Of a stretch of DNA of 13,148 nucleotides, positions 1-7,488 are shown one piece after another. Positions within the stretch are counted from its first letter, which is position 1; every line of letters starts with the position of its first letter. The position numbers were made by a program, and so were the translations under genes. Under the pieces are notes generated by a model. That model saw nothing but the letters and a program-made list of their open reading frames with translations, was not told the origin of the DNA and did no database searches. The stretch lies in contig CABQQJ010000002.1 in NCBI GenBank assembly GCA_902466275.1, forward strand, positions 1 through 13,148, given 5' to 3'. This DNA is from an uncultured Veillonella sp. (GTDB lineage Bacteria > Bacillota > Negativicutes > Veillonellales > Veillonellaceae).

Positions 1-1588
1 TAAAGCTAAATGTAATGATTTGAGTCATACCCAATTTAGCTAACGTGTGTGTTACCTCTTTCGTAAGAGCTTTCTTAGGCGTCATACCACCAGAGGACAA
101 TACGGCTACAGGAATTGTAGGAGCGATATTATCATAGTTATAAATACGAGCTACCTCTTCAGCAATATCAGGCATTACTGTTACGTCACCGCGCCATGTT
201 GGAACGAGGGCAGATAATTGGTCCCCTTCTTCAGTTACAACGAATTCAAGAGCAGTCAAAATGCGAACCATTTCGTCTTTTTCGATATTTGTACCCAAGT
301 AATCATTGATTTGTTTTGCTGTGAAAGTAACGGTATGTTGCTCTACAGGGTTCTTGTACACATCGATAATGCCTACGTCAACTTTACAGGATGGGCAAAT
401 TTGTTGCAACAACTGTGCTGCTCTATCGATAGCATAGGCAGTGTATTTATGGTTTACACCACGTTCAAAACGTCCAGATGCTTCAGAACGCATACCAAGC
501 GCTTTTGCAGTGCGGCGAATGGATGGTCCATTAAACACAGCAGCTTCAAGCATAACAGTAGTAGTTTCATTTGTTACTTCACTATCAAAGCCACCCATGA
601 TACCAGCTACACCTACTGGGCGTTCTGCATCGGCAATAATAAGCATAGAGTCATTCAATTCACGTTCAGAACCATCAAGTGTAACAAGAACTTCACCATT
701 TTTAGCACGTCTCGCCACTAATTTATGACCTTTTACATGATCATAATCATAGGCATGCATAGGTTGACCAAGTTCTAACATAACATAATTTGTTACGTCT
801 ACTACATTATTAATAGGACGAATGCCGCTGTTACGCAAACGATTTTGCATCCACAATGGAGATGGTTCAACCTTTACATCTGTAACGATACGAGACATGA
901 ATCGCGTGCAAAGATCATCCGCTTCGATAGATACAGATGCTTTGCCTTCAATGGATTCGCCATTCTCGTTAACCATAATAACAGGGAATAAAGCTTTTTG
1001 ATTTGTCATGACTCCAAATTCACGGGACAAACCAACCATTGAGAAGCAATCAGCTCTGTTAGCGGTGAGTTCAAATTCATATACTGTATCATTTAAGCCT
1101 AAAACATCTTTTACATCAAGACCAATTGGTGTTCCTTCAGGGAAAATGTAAATTCCTTGAGCTTCTTCTGGCAATACTAAGTCGCTAGAGATACCAAATT
1201 CTGCAACGGAACAGAACATGCCTTCAGAAACAACGCCACGCAATTTACCTTTTTTAATTTCTGTACCATCTGCTAAGCGAGATTTATGATACGCTACAGG
1301 CACGATTTGACCTACTGCAACATTAGTAGCAGCCGTTACGATTTGTTTTGTAACAGGTTCGCCTTCTTCTGTAAGGCATTCAACTTGGCATACTTGTAAT
1401 TTATCTGCATCTGGATGTTTTGTAATCTCCACGATTTTACCAGTATAAATTTTCTTAATGCCATTATCCATAGCAATGACATCTTCTACAGGAATACCAG
1501 CTTGTGTTAATTCATCGGCCAATTCTTGAGCAGGACGATTCATATCCACAGGCACGTATTCGTTCATCCACTGTAAGCTTGCTTTCAT
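1..1588 (-). CDS. pheT: Phenylalanine--tRNA ligase beta subunit (partial, C-terminus off the left edge)
   Basis: PheT is the beta subunit of the cytoplasmic alpha2-beta2 phenylalanyl-tRNA synthetase, which charges tRNA-Phe with phenylalanine. I translated 529 codons from the ATG at 1588-1586; the family is usually about 800 residues, so the last third is missing. The visible order fits the family. An OB-fold tRNA-binding domain occupies roughly residues 40-150 (HPDADKLQVCQV near its start, then KLRGVVSEGMFCS). The B3/B4 editing region follows, with TANRADCFSMVGLSRE near residue 180. A B5 DNA-binding-like domain comes near residues 410-480, ending in PTWRGDVTVMPDIAEEVARI. The gene starts 9 bases after pheS, and its AGGAGG ribosome binding site overlaps the pheS TAG stop, so the two are an operon and probably translationally coupled, as expected for equimolar subunits. 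Confidence 0.97.
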   Translation of the reverse strand, partial: MKASLQWMNEYVPVDMNRPAQELADELTQAGIPVEDVIAMDNGIKKIYTGKIVEITKHPDADKLQVCQVECLTEEGEPVTKQIVTAATNVAVGQIVPVAYHKSRLADGTEIKKGKLRGVVSEGMFCSVAEFGISSDLVLPEEAQGIYIFPEGTPIGLDVKDVLGLNDTVYEFELTANRADCFSMVGLSREFGVMTNQKALFPVIMVNENGESIEGKASVSIEADDLCTRFMSRIVTDVKVEPSPLWMQNRLRNSGIRPINNVVDVTNYVMLELGQPMHAYDYDHVKGHKLVARRAKNGEVLVTLDGSERELNDSMLIIADAERPVGVAGIMGGFDSEVTNETTTVMLEAAVFNGPSIRRTAKALGMRSEASGRFERGVNHKYTAYAIDRAAQLLQQICPSCKVDVGIIDVYKNPVEQHTVTFTAKQINDYLGTNIEKDEMVRILTALEFVVTEEGDQLSALVPTWRGDVTVMPDIAEEVARIYNYDNIAPTIPVAVLSSGGMTPKKALTKEVTHTLAKLGMTQIITFSF

Positions 1589-1597
1589 GAGTTCCTC

Positions 1598-2620
<1,023 letters not shown>

Positions 2621-2655
2621 TCAAGCATCCTCCTATTTGTAAAAGTCTAACTTAT

Positions 2656-2685
2656 ATTATACCAAATCAGGGTTGTCTTCTTCAA
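2656..2685 (-). promoter_or_regulatory. Predicted sigma-70-type promoter of pheST (extended -10)
   Basis: On the minus strand, TTGAAG (2685-2680) is followed by an 18-base spacer and a perfect TATAAT (2661-2656). The bases before it read TGGTATAAT, which matches the TGn extended -10 element. Transcription would start near 2649, giving a leader of about 30 bases before the pheS ATG. The -10 box spans the stop codon of the upstream thioesterase gene, so pheST can be transcribed alone as well as by read-through. Confidence 0.6.
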
Positions 2686-3121
2686 TAAAACGCCATGGTA
2701 AATCAGGTAATGGCTTCTCTTCTAGTACAAAAAATGTACCCCGTGCCAAGTGAACAAGTTCACCTAATTCATTATAAATACGAGCGGTAGCAACCATAGT
2801 AGTTTTACCGTTGTGCTCTACATTGGCTACACCACGCAATACAGCACCGCCCTTAACAGCTTTCACATAGTTACCATTAAGATCAATGGTGCTAACAGAT
2901 TTTCCCAATGTAAAACAAGCAGTCCCCATCACACTATCTGCTAAGCCAATACATACGGCACCATGCAAATCCCCTCTAAAATTGCAGTAATCTGTTTCAT
3001 TTGTTTGCAATGTCATTTCCGCATGACCTGATTCAACAGCTGTAATCTCAGAATCTTTTACCCAAGAAAATGGATTCTGATCTCGTAATTCGTTGAAATA
3101 TTCTAACAATGTTGTAGCCAT
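2657..3121 (-). CDS. PaaI-like hotdog-fold thioesterase
   Basis: A 154-residue protein of the PaaI/YbgC-like hotdog superfamily, which hydrolyses acyl-CoA or related thioesters. The family signature is clear: NFRGDLHGAVCIGLADSVMG at residues 47-66, with the HG pair (53-54) and the acidic residue of the LAD segment (Asp62) at the usual catalytic positions. The strands STIDLNGNYVKAVKGG (77-92) and ATARIYNELGELV (111-123) are the central hotdog strands. The substrate cannot be told from sequence. An upstream in-frame ATG at 3151 would add ten residues, but the ATG at 3121 has GGAGAA six bases from the start and begins where the family does, so I chose it. The gene sits just upstream of pheST; no functional link is evident. 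Confidence 0.85.
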   Translation of the reverse strand: MATTLLEYFNELRDQNPFSWVKDSEITAVESGHAEMTLQTNETDYCNFRGDLHGAVCIGLADSVMGTACFTLGKSVSTIDLNGNYVKAVKGGAVLRGVANVEHNGKTTMVATARIYNELGELVHLARGTFFVLEEKPLPDLPWRFIEEDNPDLV

Positions 3122-3125
3122 AAGG

Positions 3126-3131
3126 TTCTCC
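3126..3131 (-). promoter_or_regulatory. Ribosome binding site deciding the thioesterase start
   Basis: GGAGAA, with CCTT between it and the ATG at 3121. No comparable site precedes the upstream in-frame ATG at 3151, which favours the shorter protein. Confidence 0.6.
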
Positions 3132-3150
3132 ATTCTATATACATACCCCA

Positions 3151-3166
3151 TAGATTAACTAATCTA
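3151..3166. promoter_or_regulatory. Palindromic operator-like site in the thioesterase leader
   Basis: A perfect 7-base inverted repeat with a 2-base centre, tagatta-ac-taatcta on the plus strand. A further half-site aaatcta lies at 3173-3179. It sits about 30 bases upstream of the chosen thioesterase start and downstream of the predicted promoter, where a repressor could act. No known binding consensus is recognised, and AT-rich palindromes arise by chance. Confidence 0.3.
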
Positions 3167-3201
3167 AATACTAAATCTATTACATTACCTGTATGAAAAT
3201 C

Positions 3202-3231
3202 TTTATAGTTAAATGTAAAAATTCAATACAA
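3202..3231 (-). promoter_or_regulatory. Possible promoter of the thioesterase gene
   Basis: On the minus strand, TTGTAT (3231-3226), an 18-base spacer, then TATAAA (3207-3202). It lies between the terminator of the exporter operon and the thioesterase gene, so a promoter is expected in this gap, but the match is only moderate and the region is AT-rich. Confidence 0.35.
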
Positions 3232-3236
3232 ACATA

Positions 3237-3284
3237 TAAAAATGGTGCGTTACATCATACATATTGTATCATGCAACGCACCAT
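3237..3284 (-). terminator. Rho-independent terminator of the ABC exporter operon
   Basis: Arms at 3242-3260 and 3266-3284 pair over 19 positions around a 5-base loop. In the minus-strand RNA there is one G-U wobble and one mismatch. The distal arm ends in ACGCACCAT and runs into TTTT then ATATG (3241 downwards). No T-run follows on the plus strand, so the direction is minus. It lies 64 bases after the permease stop codon. Confidence 0.85.
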
Positions 3285-3347
3285 ATGCGAATAACTCTAT
3301 CTAATTATATGGTATGTTCTTAAGAAAACACATTTATAAATTCAAAA

Positions 3348-4559
3348 CTATTCATAATGCAATGCATCGATTGGATTGAGCTTAGCCGCTTTACGGGCTG
3401 GGTATATACCAAAAATCAAACCAATAGCCATGGAAAAGGCAAAGGACATTATGATTGTTGGAACAGATACAATTGTACTCATTCCAGATACCATTCCGAT
3501 TACTTTTGAGGCTCCTATACCGAAAGCAATACCAATAAAGCCCCCCATCAAACTGATTACAACAGCTTCTATTAAGAATTGTGTAACAATTACGCTATAC
3601 GTAGCCCCCAAAGCTTTACGCACGCCAATTTCTCGAGTCCGTTCCGTTACAGATACAAGCATGATGTTCATAATACCAATACCACCTACAACGAGTGAAA
3701 TCGCAGCTACAGCCCCTAGGAATAACGTAAATGTTCCCGTCGTCTGAGCCACTGTTTCCATAATAGATTTCATATTTTGAATATTAAAATCATCCAAATT
3801 TGTATCTTTTATATTATGACGAACACGCAACAAATTCTCTATATCTGCCTGCAAACGGTCAATGCCCCCATCATCCTTAGCCACAACATACACCCTGCGA
3901 AGATAGTCAATGCCCTCTACGCGCTCCATTGATGTTGTATATGGAATTAACACCGTATCGTCTTGGTCATTACCCATGGTTCCGTTCCCTTTACTTTTGA
4001 GAACACCAATGACACGGAATGGAATATTTTTAACACGGATTTCCTTGCCTACAGGATCTTCATCAGTAAACAAATTTTTTACTACCGTTTGTCCCACAAC
4101 CGCTACACGTTCTCGGTTCTGAACATTTTTATCGGAGAAAAATCGACCAGATGTCATAGTCCAATTATTTACGTCCTGAAAGTTAGAATTAACCCCCGCA
4201 ACAGATGTAGTCCAGTTTTTATTTTGATAAATCACCACATAAGAGCCATTTGTCATAGGACTGGCGGCTTTTACACCTTCTAACTTAGCAATAGCTTCAT
4301 AGTCAGATATTTTCAACGATTTCATGGACCCCTGCGAAGATCTAGCACCTGGCGTCCGCGGCGCCCCTGGCAGAACTACCAACAAGTTAGAGCCTAAGCT
4401 AGAAATAGAATTCTCAATATCTTGCTTCACCCCATTACCGATAGATACCAAGGCAATAACAGCTGCTACACCGATAATGATACCTAACATGGTCAAGAGG
4501 GAGCGCAATTTATTAGCAATCAAGGAAGCCCATGCCATTAGAAAACTTTCTTTATACAT
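3348..4559 (-). CDS. MacB/FtsX-type ABC transporter permease
   Basis: A 403-residue inner-membrane permease of the MacB family, working with the ATPase and adaptor encoded just upstream to drive export of a peptide, lipid or drug-like substrate. The layout is typical. There is one N-terminal membrane helix (about 21-42, LLTMLGIIIGVAAVIALVSI). A large periplasmic MacB_PCD domain follows (about 45-270). Three C-terminal helices lie near 277-304, 328-352 and 366-388. The coupling segment TERTREIGVRKALGA (305-319) and the ending PARKAAKLNPIDALHYE are family hallmarks. Unlike E. coli MacB, the ATPase is not fused but is a separate gene overlapping by 8 bases. GGAGGTG precedes the ATG at good spacing. 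A short proline- and serine-rich stretch (64-80) lies in the periplasmic domain. The substrate cannot be predicted. Confidence 0.92.
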   Translation of the reverse strand: MYKESFLMAWASLIANKLRSLLTMLGIIIGVAAVIALVSIGNGVKQDIENSISSLGSNLLVVLPGAPRTPGARSSQGSMKSLKISDYEAIAKLEGVKAASPMTNGSYVVIYQNKNWTTSVAGVNSNFQDVNNWTMTSGRFFSDKNVQNRERVAVVGQTVVKNLFTDEDPVGKEIRVKNIPFRVIGVLKSKGNGTMGNDQDDTVLIPYTTSMERVEGIDYLRRVYVVAKDDGGIDRLQADIENLLRVRHNIKDTNLDDFNIQNMKSIMETVAQTTGTFTLFLGAVAAISLVVGGIGIMNIMLVSVTERTREIGVRKALGATYSVIVTQFLIEAVVISLMGGFIGIAFGIGASKVIGMVSGMSTIVSVPTIIMSFAFSMAIGLIFGIYPARKAAKLNPIDALHYE

Positions 4560-5274
4560 TAGGCACCTCCTTTATAGGAGTCATATTAGAATTGATCGAA
4601 TCCTCTACGATTATCCCATCTTTCAAGACTACATTACGACTCGCGTACGTAGCAATATCCGGTTCATGTGTAACTAGAAGAATCGTACGACCTTCATCGT
4701 GAAGGCCCCTAAATATATTCATAACATCGATGGTTGACTTAGAGTCAAGATTTCCTGTCGGTTCATCAGCCATGATAATAGCAGGATTATTTGCCAATGC
4801 ACGAGCAATCGCCACGCGTTGACGTTGCCCACCAGACAACTCGGATGGCAAATGGTCCATACGCTCGCCCAAGCCGACAGACTGTAATAATTGAGTGGCC
4901 CGTTCAATGCGCATCTTTTTATTTACACCGGCATAAATCATAGGAAGCGCTACATTTTCTAGGGCTGTCAATTTTGTCAACAAATTAAAGCTTTGAAATA
5001 CAAAACCTATCTGTTTGTTACGTACATACGCAAGTTCATCATCAGATAAGGTAGCAACCTCGTCTCCATTGAGTCGATAAGAACCAGTTGTAGGTCGGTC
5101 CAAACATCCAAGAATATTCATAAAGGTTGATTTACCTGAGCCAGATGGTCCCATAATGGATACAAATTCACCCTTATTGACAACTAAATCAATGCCATGC
5201 AGAACAGGTACTGATAATTTGCCATTCACATAGGTTTTTGTAATCCCTTGTATGTCAATTACTGTTTGGTTCAT
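4552..5274 (-). CDS. MacB-type ABC transporter ATP-binding protein (LolD/MacB family)
   Basis: A 240-residue cytoplasmic ATPase that powers the adjacent permease. All nucleotide-binding motifs are intact: Walker A GPSGSGKST (42-50), Q-loop Gln94 in FVFQSFNLL, signature LSGGQRQRVAIARAL (146-160), Walker B IIMADEPTGNLD (167-177, catalytic Glu171), and the switch His203 in LLVTHE. The DEPTGNLD wording is characteristic of the LolD/MacB/FtsE branch of exporters. A GTG at 5280 is in frame, but the ATG at 5274 lies at better spacing from AAGGG and TAGG, so I start there. The gene follows the adaptor gene by 12 bases and overlaps the permease by 8, so the three are one translationally linked operon. 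Confidence 0.93.
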   Translation of the reverse strand: MNQTVIDIQGITKTYVNGKLSVPVLHGIDLVVNKGEFVSIMGPSGSGKSTFMNILGCLDRPTTGSYRLNGDEVATLSDDELAYVRNKQIGFVFQSFNLLTKLTALENVALPMIYAGVNKKMRIERATQLLQSVGLGERMDHLPSELSGGQRQRVAIARALANNPAIIMADEPTGNLDSKSTIDVMNIFRGLHDEGRTILLVTHEPDIATYASRNVVLKDGIIVEDSINSNMTPIKEVPNV

Positions 5275-5286
5275 AAGCACCTACCC

Positions 5287-6369
5287 TTAGAATGGTCCAG
5301 CTACATTATTTTTTGGTGCATTCACATCACCGCTTACGATAATTTCATCACCTTCAGATAAACCTTTTAAGATTTGAACATTAGTATCCCCAGTTACACC
5401 TGTAGAAACAGCGGTACGTACTGGTTGACCATCTTTTATTACATATACATACTCACCTTGTTTATCCGTACGTACAGCAGTAAGAGGAACTACCAATGTA
5501 TTTTTAATATCTTCACCAAAGATTGTGGCACGAGCCGTCATAGTTGGTAAGAAATTACCTGCAATATTTTCAGGAATTTGAACCTTAACAGTATAGTACA
5601 CAACGCTACTACTTGTTGTGCCCATATTACCTTTTGTACCTTTTGCAATTTCAGAAACGTAACCGGTGAAAGTTTCACCTGGCTTAGAATCTACAGTAAA
5701 CTCTACCTTAGCACCTTGTTTAATATTGCCAATATCAGTTTCGTCTACAGTAAGATAAATCTCTAAATTTTTTAAATCTGCAATGGTAGCAATGATCATT
5801 TGTGTGGAAATACCAGTACTAATAGTTTGACCGGCTTTTAGCGGTGTACCAACAACAGTACCAGACATTGGAGCTGTAATAGTAGCATCACTTAAATCTG
5901 CGGCAGCACGTTCATAAGTAGATTTAGCACGTTCATAAGATGTTACAGAATCATCATATGTTTGTTGTGCAATAGCATCTTGAGCCGCCAAGGATTTATA
6001 ACGATTCATATCAAGTTCTGCTTTGGCTAACGCCGCACGAGCATCATCAACAGATGCTTGTAATTGACGTGTATCAATATAAGCAATAACTTGACCGGCC
6101 GTAACTTGATCATTCTCTTTAACTAAAACTTTTTCAAGTTTACCAGCAACATTTGTAGAAACATCTACATAATTTACAGGGTTAATAGTACCTGTGGCAC
6201 TGATACTAGTTTTTACATCACCCTTTTCAACCTTGCCAGTAGTATATAACGTTTGTGCTTGATTTGCATTTAGACTATCCATGTAGTAATATGTGCCGCC
6301 ACCAAGAACACAAAGAACAACAGCACCTGTTACTATACGTTTACGATGCTTTTGTAAGAACTCTTTCAT
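5287..6369 (-). CDS. MacA-like periplasmic adaptor (membrane fusion protein)
   Basis: A 360-residue membrane fusion protein, the periplasmic adaptor of a MacAB-like tripartite exporter. A short basic N-terminus (MKEFLQKHRKR) and a hydrophobic anchor (about 12-30) place it on the outer face of the inner membrane. The two lipoyl half-motifs are near 66-95 (AGKLEKVLVKENDQVTAGQV) and 165-190 (ITAPMSGTVVGTPLKAGQTI). Between them is a helical hairpin of about 60 residues rich in Ala, Glu and Lys. A beta-barrel domain follows (about 200-285), and the membrane-proximal end includes NTLVVPLTAVRTDKQGEYVYV. An adaptor of this type implies an outer membrane and normally a TolC-like channel, which is not encoded in the window. 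AAAGGAG precedes the ATG. First gene of the exporter operon. Confidence 0.92.
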   Translation of the reverse strand: MKEFLQKHRKRIVTGAVVLCVLGGGTYYYMDSLNANQAQTLYTTGKVEKGDVKTSISATGTINPVNYVDVSTNVAGKLEKVLVKENDQVTAGQVIAYIDTRQLQASVDDARAALAKAELDMNRYKSLAAQDAIAQQTYDDSVTSYERAKSTYERAAADLSDATITAPMSGTVVGTPLKAGQTISTGISTQMIIATIADLKNLEIYLTVDETDIGNIKQGAKVEFTVDSKPGETFTGYVSEIAKGTKGNMGTTSSSVVYYTVKVQIPENIAGNFLPTMTARATIFGEDIKNTLVVPLTAVRTDKQGEYVYVIKDGQPVRTAVSTGVTGDTNVQILKGLSEGDEIIVSGDVNAPKNNVAGPF

Positions 6370-6417
6370 TATGATCTCCTTTTTTTAAGATGAAGATATA
6401 TTAAAAAGACATTTATT

Positions 6418-6435
6418 CTATATCAACACATATAG
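6418..6435. promoter_or_regulatory. Inverted repeat at the predicted start of exporter transcription
   Basis: ctatat-caacac-atatag, a perfect 6-base inverted repeat with a 6-base centre. It lies just downstream of the predicted -10 box (about +2 to +20), a common place for repressor operators of efflux operons. No regulator gene is adjacent, and the arms are pure AT apart from their ends, so this is weak. Confidence 0.3.
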
Positions 6436-6444
6436 TATTTTTAA

Positions 6445-6473
6445 ATTATACAGCACCAATTGCTTTTACGCAA
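6445..6473 (-). promoter_or_regulatory. Predicted promoter of the MacAB-like exporter operon
   Basis: On the minus strand, TTGCGT (6473-6468), a 17-base spacer, then a perfect TATAAT (6450-6445). Transcription would begin near 6438, giving a leader of about 70 bases. The pfkA terminator ends at about 6507, just upstream, so this is the natural start of an independent transcript. Confidence 0.6.
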
Positions 6474-6474
6474 T
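6459..6474. promoter_or_regulatory. Inverted repeat overlapping the -35 box of the exporter promoter
   Basis: attgc-ttttac-gcaat, a 5-base inverted repeat with a 6-base centre covering the -35 hexamer. A protein bound here would block or help polymerase at this promoter. Short arms make chance occurrence possible. Confidence 0.28.
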
Positions 6475-6506
6475 ATAATTTCATTAATGAATAAATTATG
6501 ATATAT

Positions 6507-6530
6507 AAAAAATGGCCCTTACGGGCCATT
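6507..6530 (-). terminator. Rho-independent terminator of aroK-like/pfkA
   Basis: A perfect 8-base stem, AATGGCCC and GGGCCATT, closes on a GTAA tetraloop of the GNRA type. On the minus strand it is followed by TTTT and ATATAT. The hairpin includes part of the pfkA TAA stop codon (6531-6529), so termination begins right at the end of the gene. Confidence 0.9.
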
Positions 6531-7488
6531 AACTACTCAATATTGACAATAATCTATAATCCTTCTCATCGATTGGAAATTCAAGACGTTCTGCCTCTTC
6601 ATAAGATAGTGCACGGATATGACCATCTATATAACCTACTAATCGGTTAGCGACACCACTCATCAATAAATTAATACAGACTTCACTCATGCGAGCCGCT
6701 AAAATAGCATCAAATGCCGATGGACCACCGCCACGTTGTAAGTAGCCTAACACAGTTAGGCTAGGATCAAATTCTGTATGCTCCTTGATAAAAGCTTTCA
6801 CCTCACCGCTGTTATAGGCACCTTCTGCAACGAGAATAACACTATATTCTTTACCCCGAATTTGTGTTTCCTTTAAATGACGACAAACCGCATGTAAAGG
6901 CATGGGATTTTCAGGAACCAAAACTATTTCTGCCCCACAAGCTAGGCCTGCCTTTAATGCAATATGTCCAGCTTTGCGCCCCATAACCTCCACAATAGCT
7001 ACACGTTCATGGGAGTTTGATGTATCACGAATACGCCCAACCGCATCAACTACCGTATTAAGAGCCGTATCATAGCCTATCGTATATTGTGTGCCACCCA
7101 TGTCATTATCAATCGTACATGGAATGGTCATAGTAGACATACCAAGTTTAGATAAACTTGTAGCACCACGCATGGAGCCATCACCACCGATAACGACTAG
7201 ATGGTCGATGTCATAAGCTTTCAAAATATCATAAGCTTTGCGTTGAATTTCTTCATTTTGAAATTCTGGAAAACGAGCCGTTTTCAGCATCGTACCACCT
7301 TGTGTTATGATGCCACCAACGTCTCGATTCGATAAGGGAAATATCTTTTCCTCAATGATACCTAAATAGCCACGTTCAATACCAAATATTTCAAAACCTT
7401 CATGTATAGCTTTTCTAGTTAGCGCTCTTATGGCGGCGTTCATTCCAGGTGCGTCTCCGCCGCTTGTTAGTATTGCGATTCTTCTCAT
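6529..7488 (-). CDS. pfkA: ATP-type 6-phosphofructokinase family protein with altered F6P site
   Basis: A 319-residue PfkA, the same length as the Geobacillus enzyme, aligning without gaps. The family catalyses ATP-dependent phosphorylation of fructose 6-phosphate. Present are GGD (10-12), GGDGS (101-105, with Gly104 typical of ATP rather than PPi enzymes), TIDND (125-129, catalytic Asp127), Arg72, Arg162, MGR (169-171), Glu222 and QRGG (251-254). Effector-site Arg21, Arg25, Glu187, Arg211 and Lys213 are also present. Three substrate-side positions differ from the norm: Cys124 for Gly, Ser243 for the F6P-phosphate-binding Arg, and Tyr249 for His. Gln63 also replaces the usual Arg. Activity on F6P may therefore be weak or changed. 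I chose the ATG at 7488: AAGGGGG lies 8 bases upstream, whereas the ATG at 7494 is only 2 bases from it. Starts further upstream would only read through the overlapping kinase gene. Confidence 0.93.
   Translation of the reverse strand: MRRIAILTSGGDAPGMNAAIRALTRKAIHEGFEIFGIERGYLGIIEEKIFPLSNRDVGGIITQGGTMLKTARFPEFQNEEIQRKAYDILKAYDIDHLVVIGGDGSMRGATSLSKLGMSTMTIPCTIDNDMGGTQYTIGYDTALNTVVDAVGRIRDTSNSHERVAIVEVMGRKAGHIALKAGLACGAEIVLVPENPMPLHAVCRHLKETQIRGKEYSVILVAEGAYNSGEVKAFIKEHTEFDPSLTVLGYLQRGGGPSAFDAILAARMSEVCINLLMSGVANRLVGYIDGHIRALSYEEAERLEFPIDEKDYRLLSILSS

Noticed and set aside
218..721. Plus-strand open frame of 167 codons opposite pheT.
   Set aside because: It is antisense to a conserved, well-recognised pheT domain. 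It has no ribosome binding site or family resemblance, and its composition (many Cys, Phe, Ser, Thr) is typical of reading a gene backwards.
3376..4677. Several plus-strand open frames opposite the permease and ATPase genes.
   Set aside because: All are shadows of conserved transporter sequences, with no start signals or recognisable domains.
4719..4907. Minus-strand frame of 62 codons inside the ATPase gene.
   Set aside because: It is an alternate frame of the Walker B and signature region, which is clearly coding in the ATPase frame.
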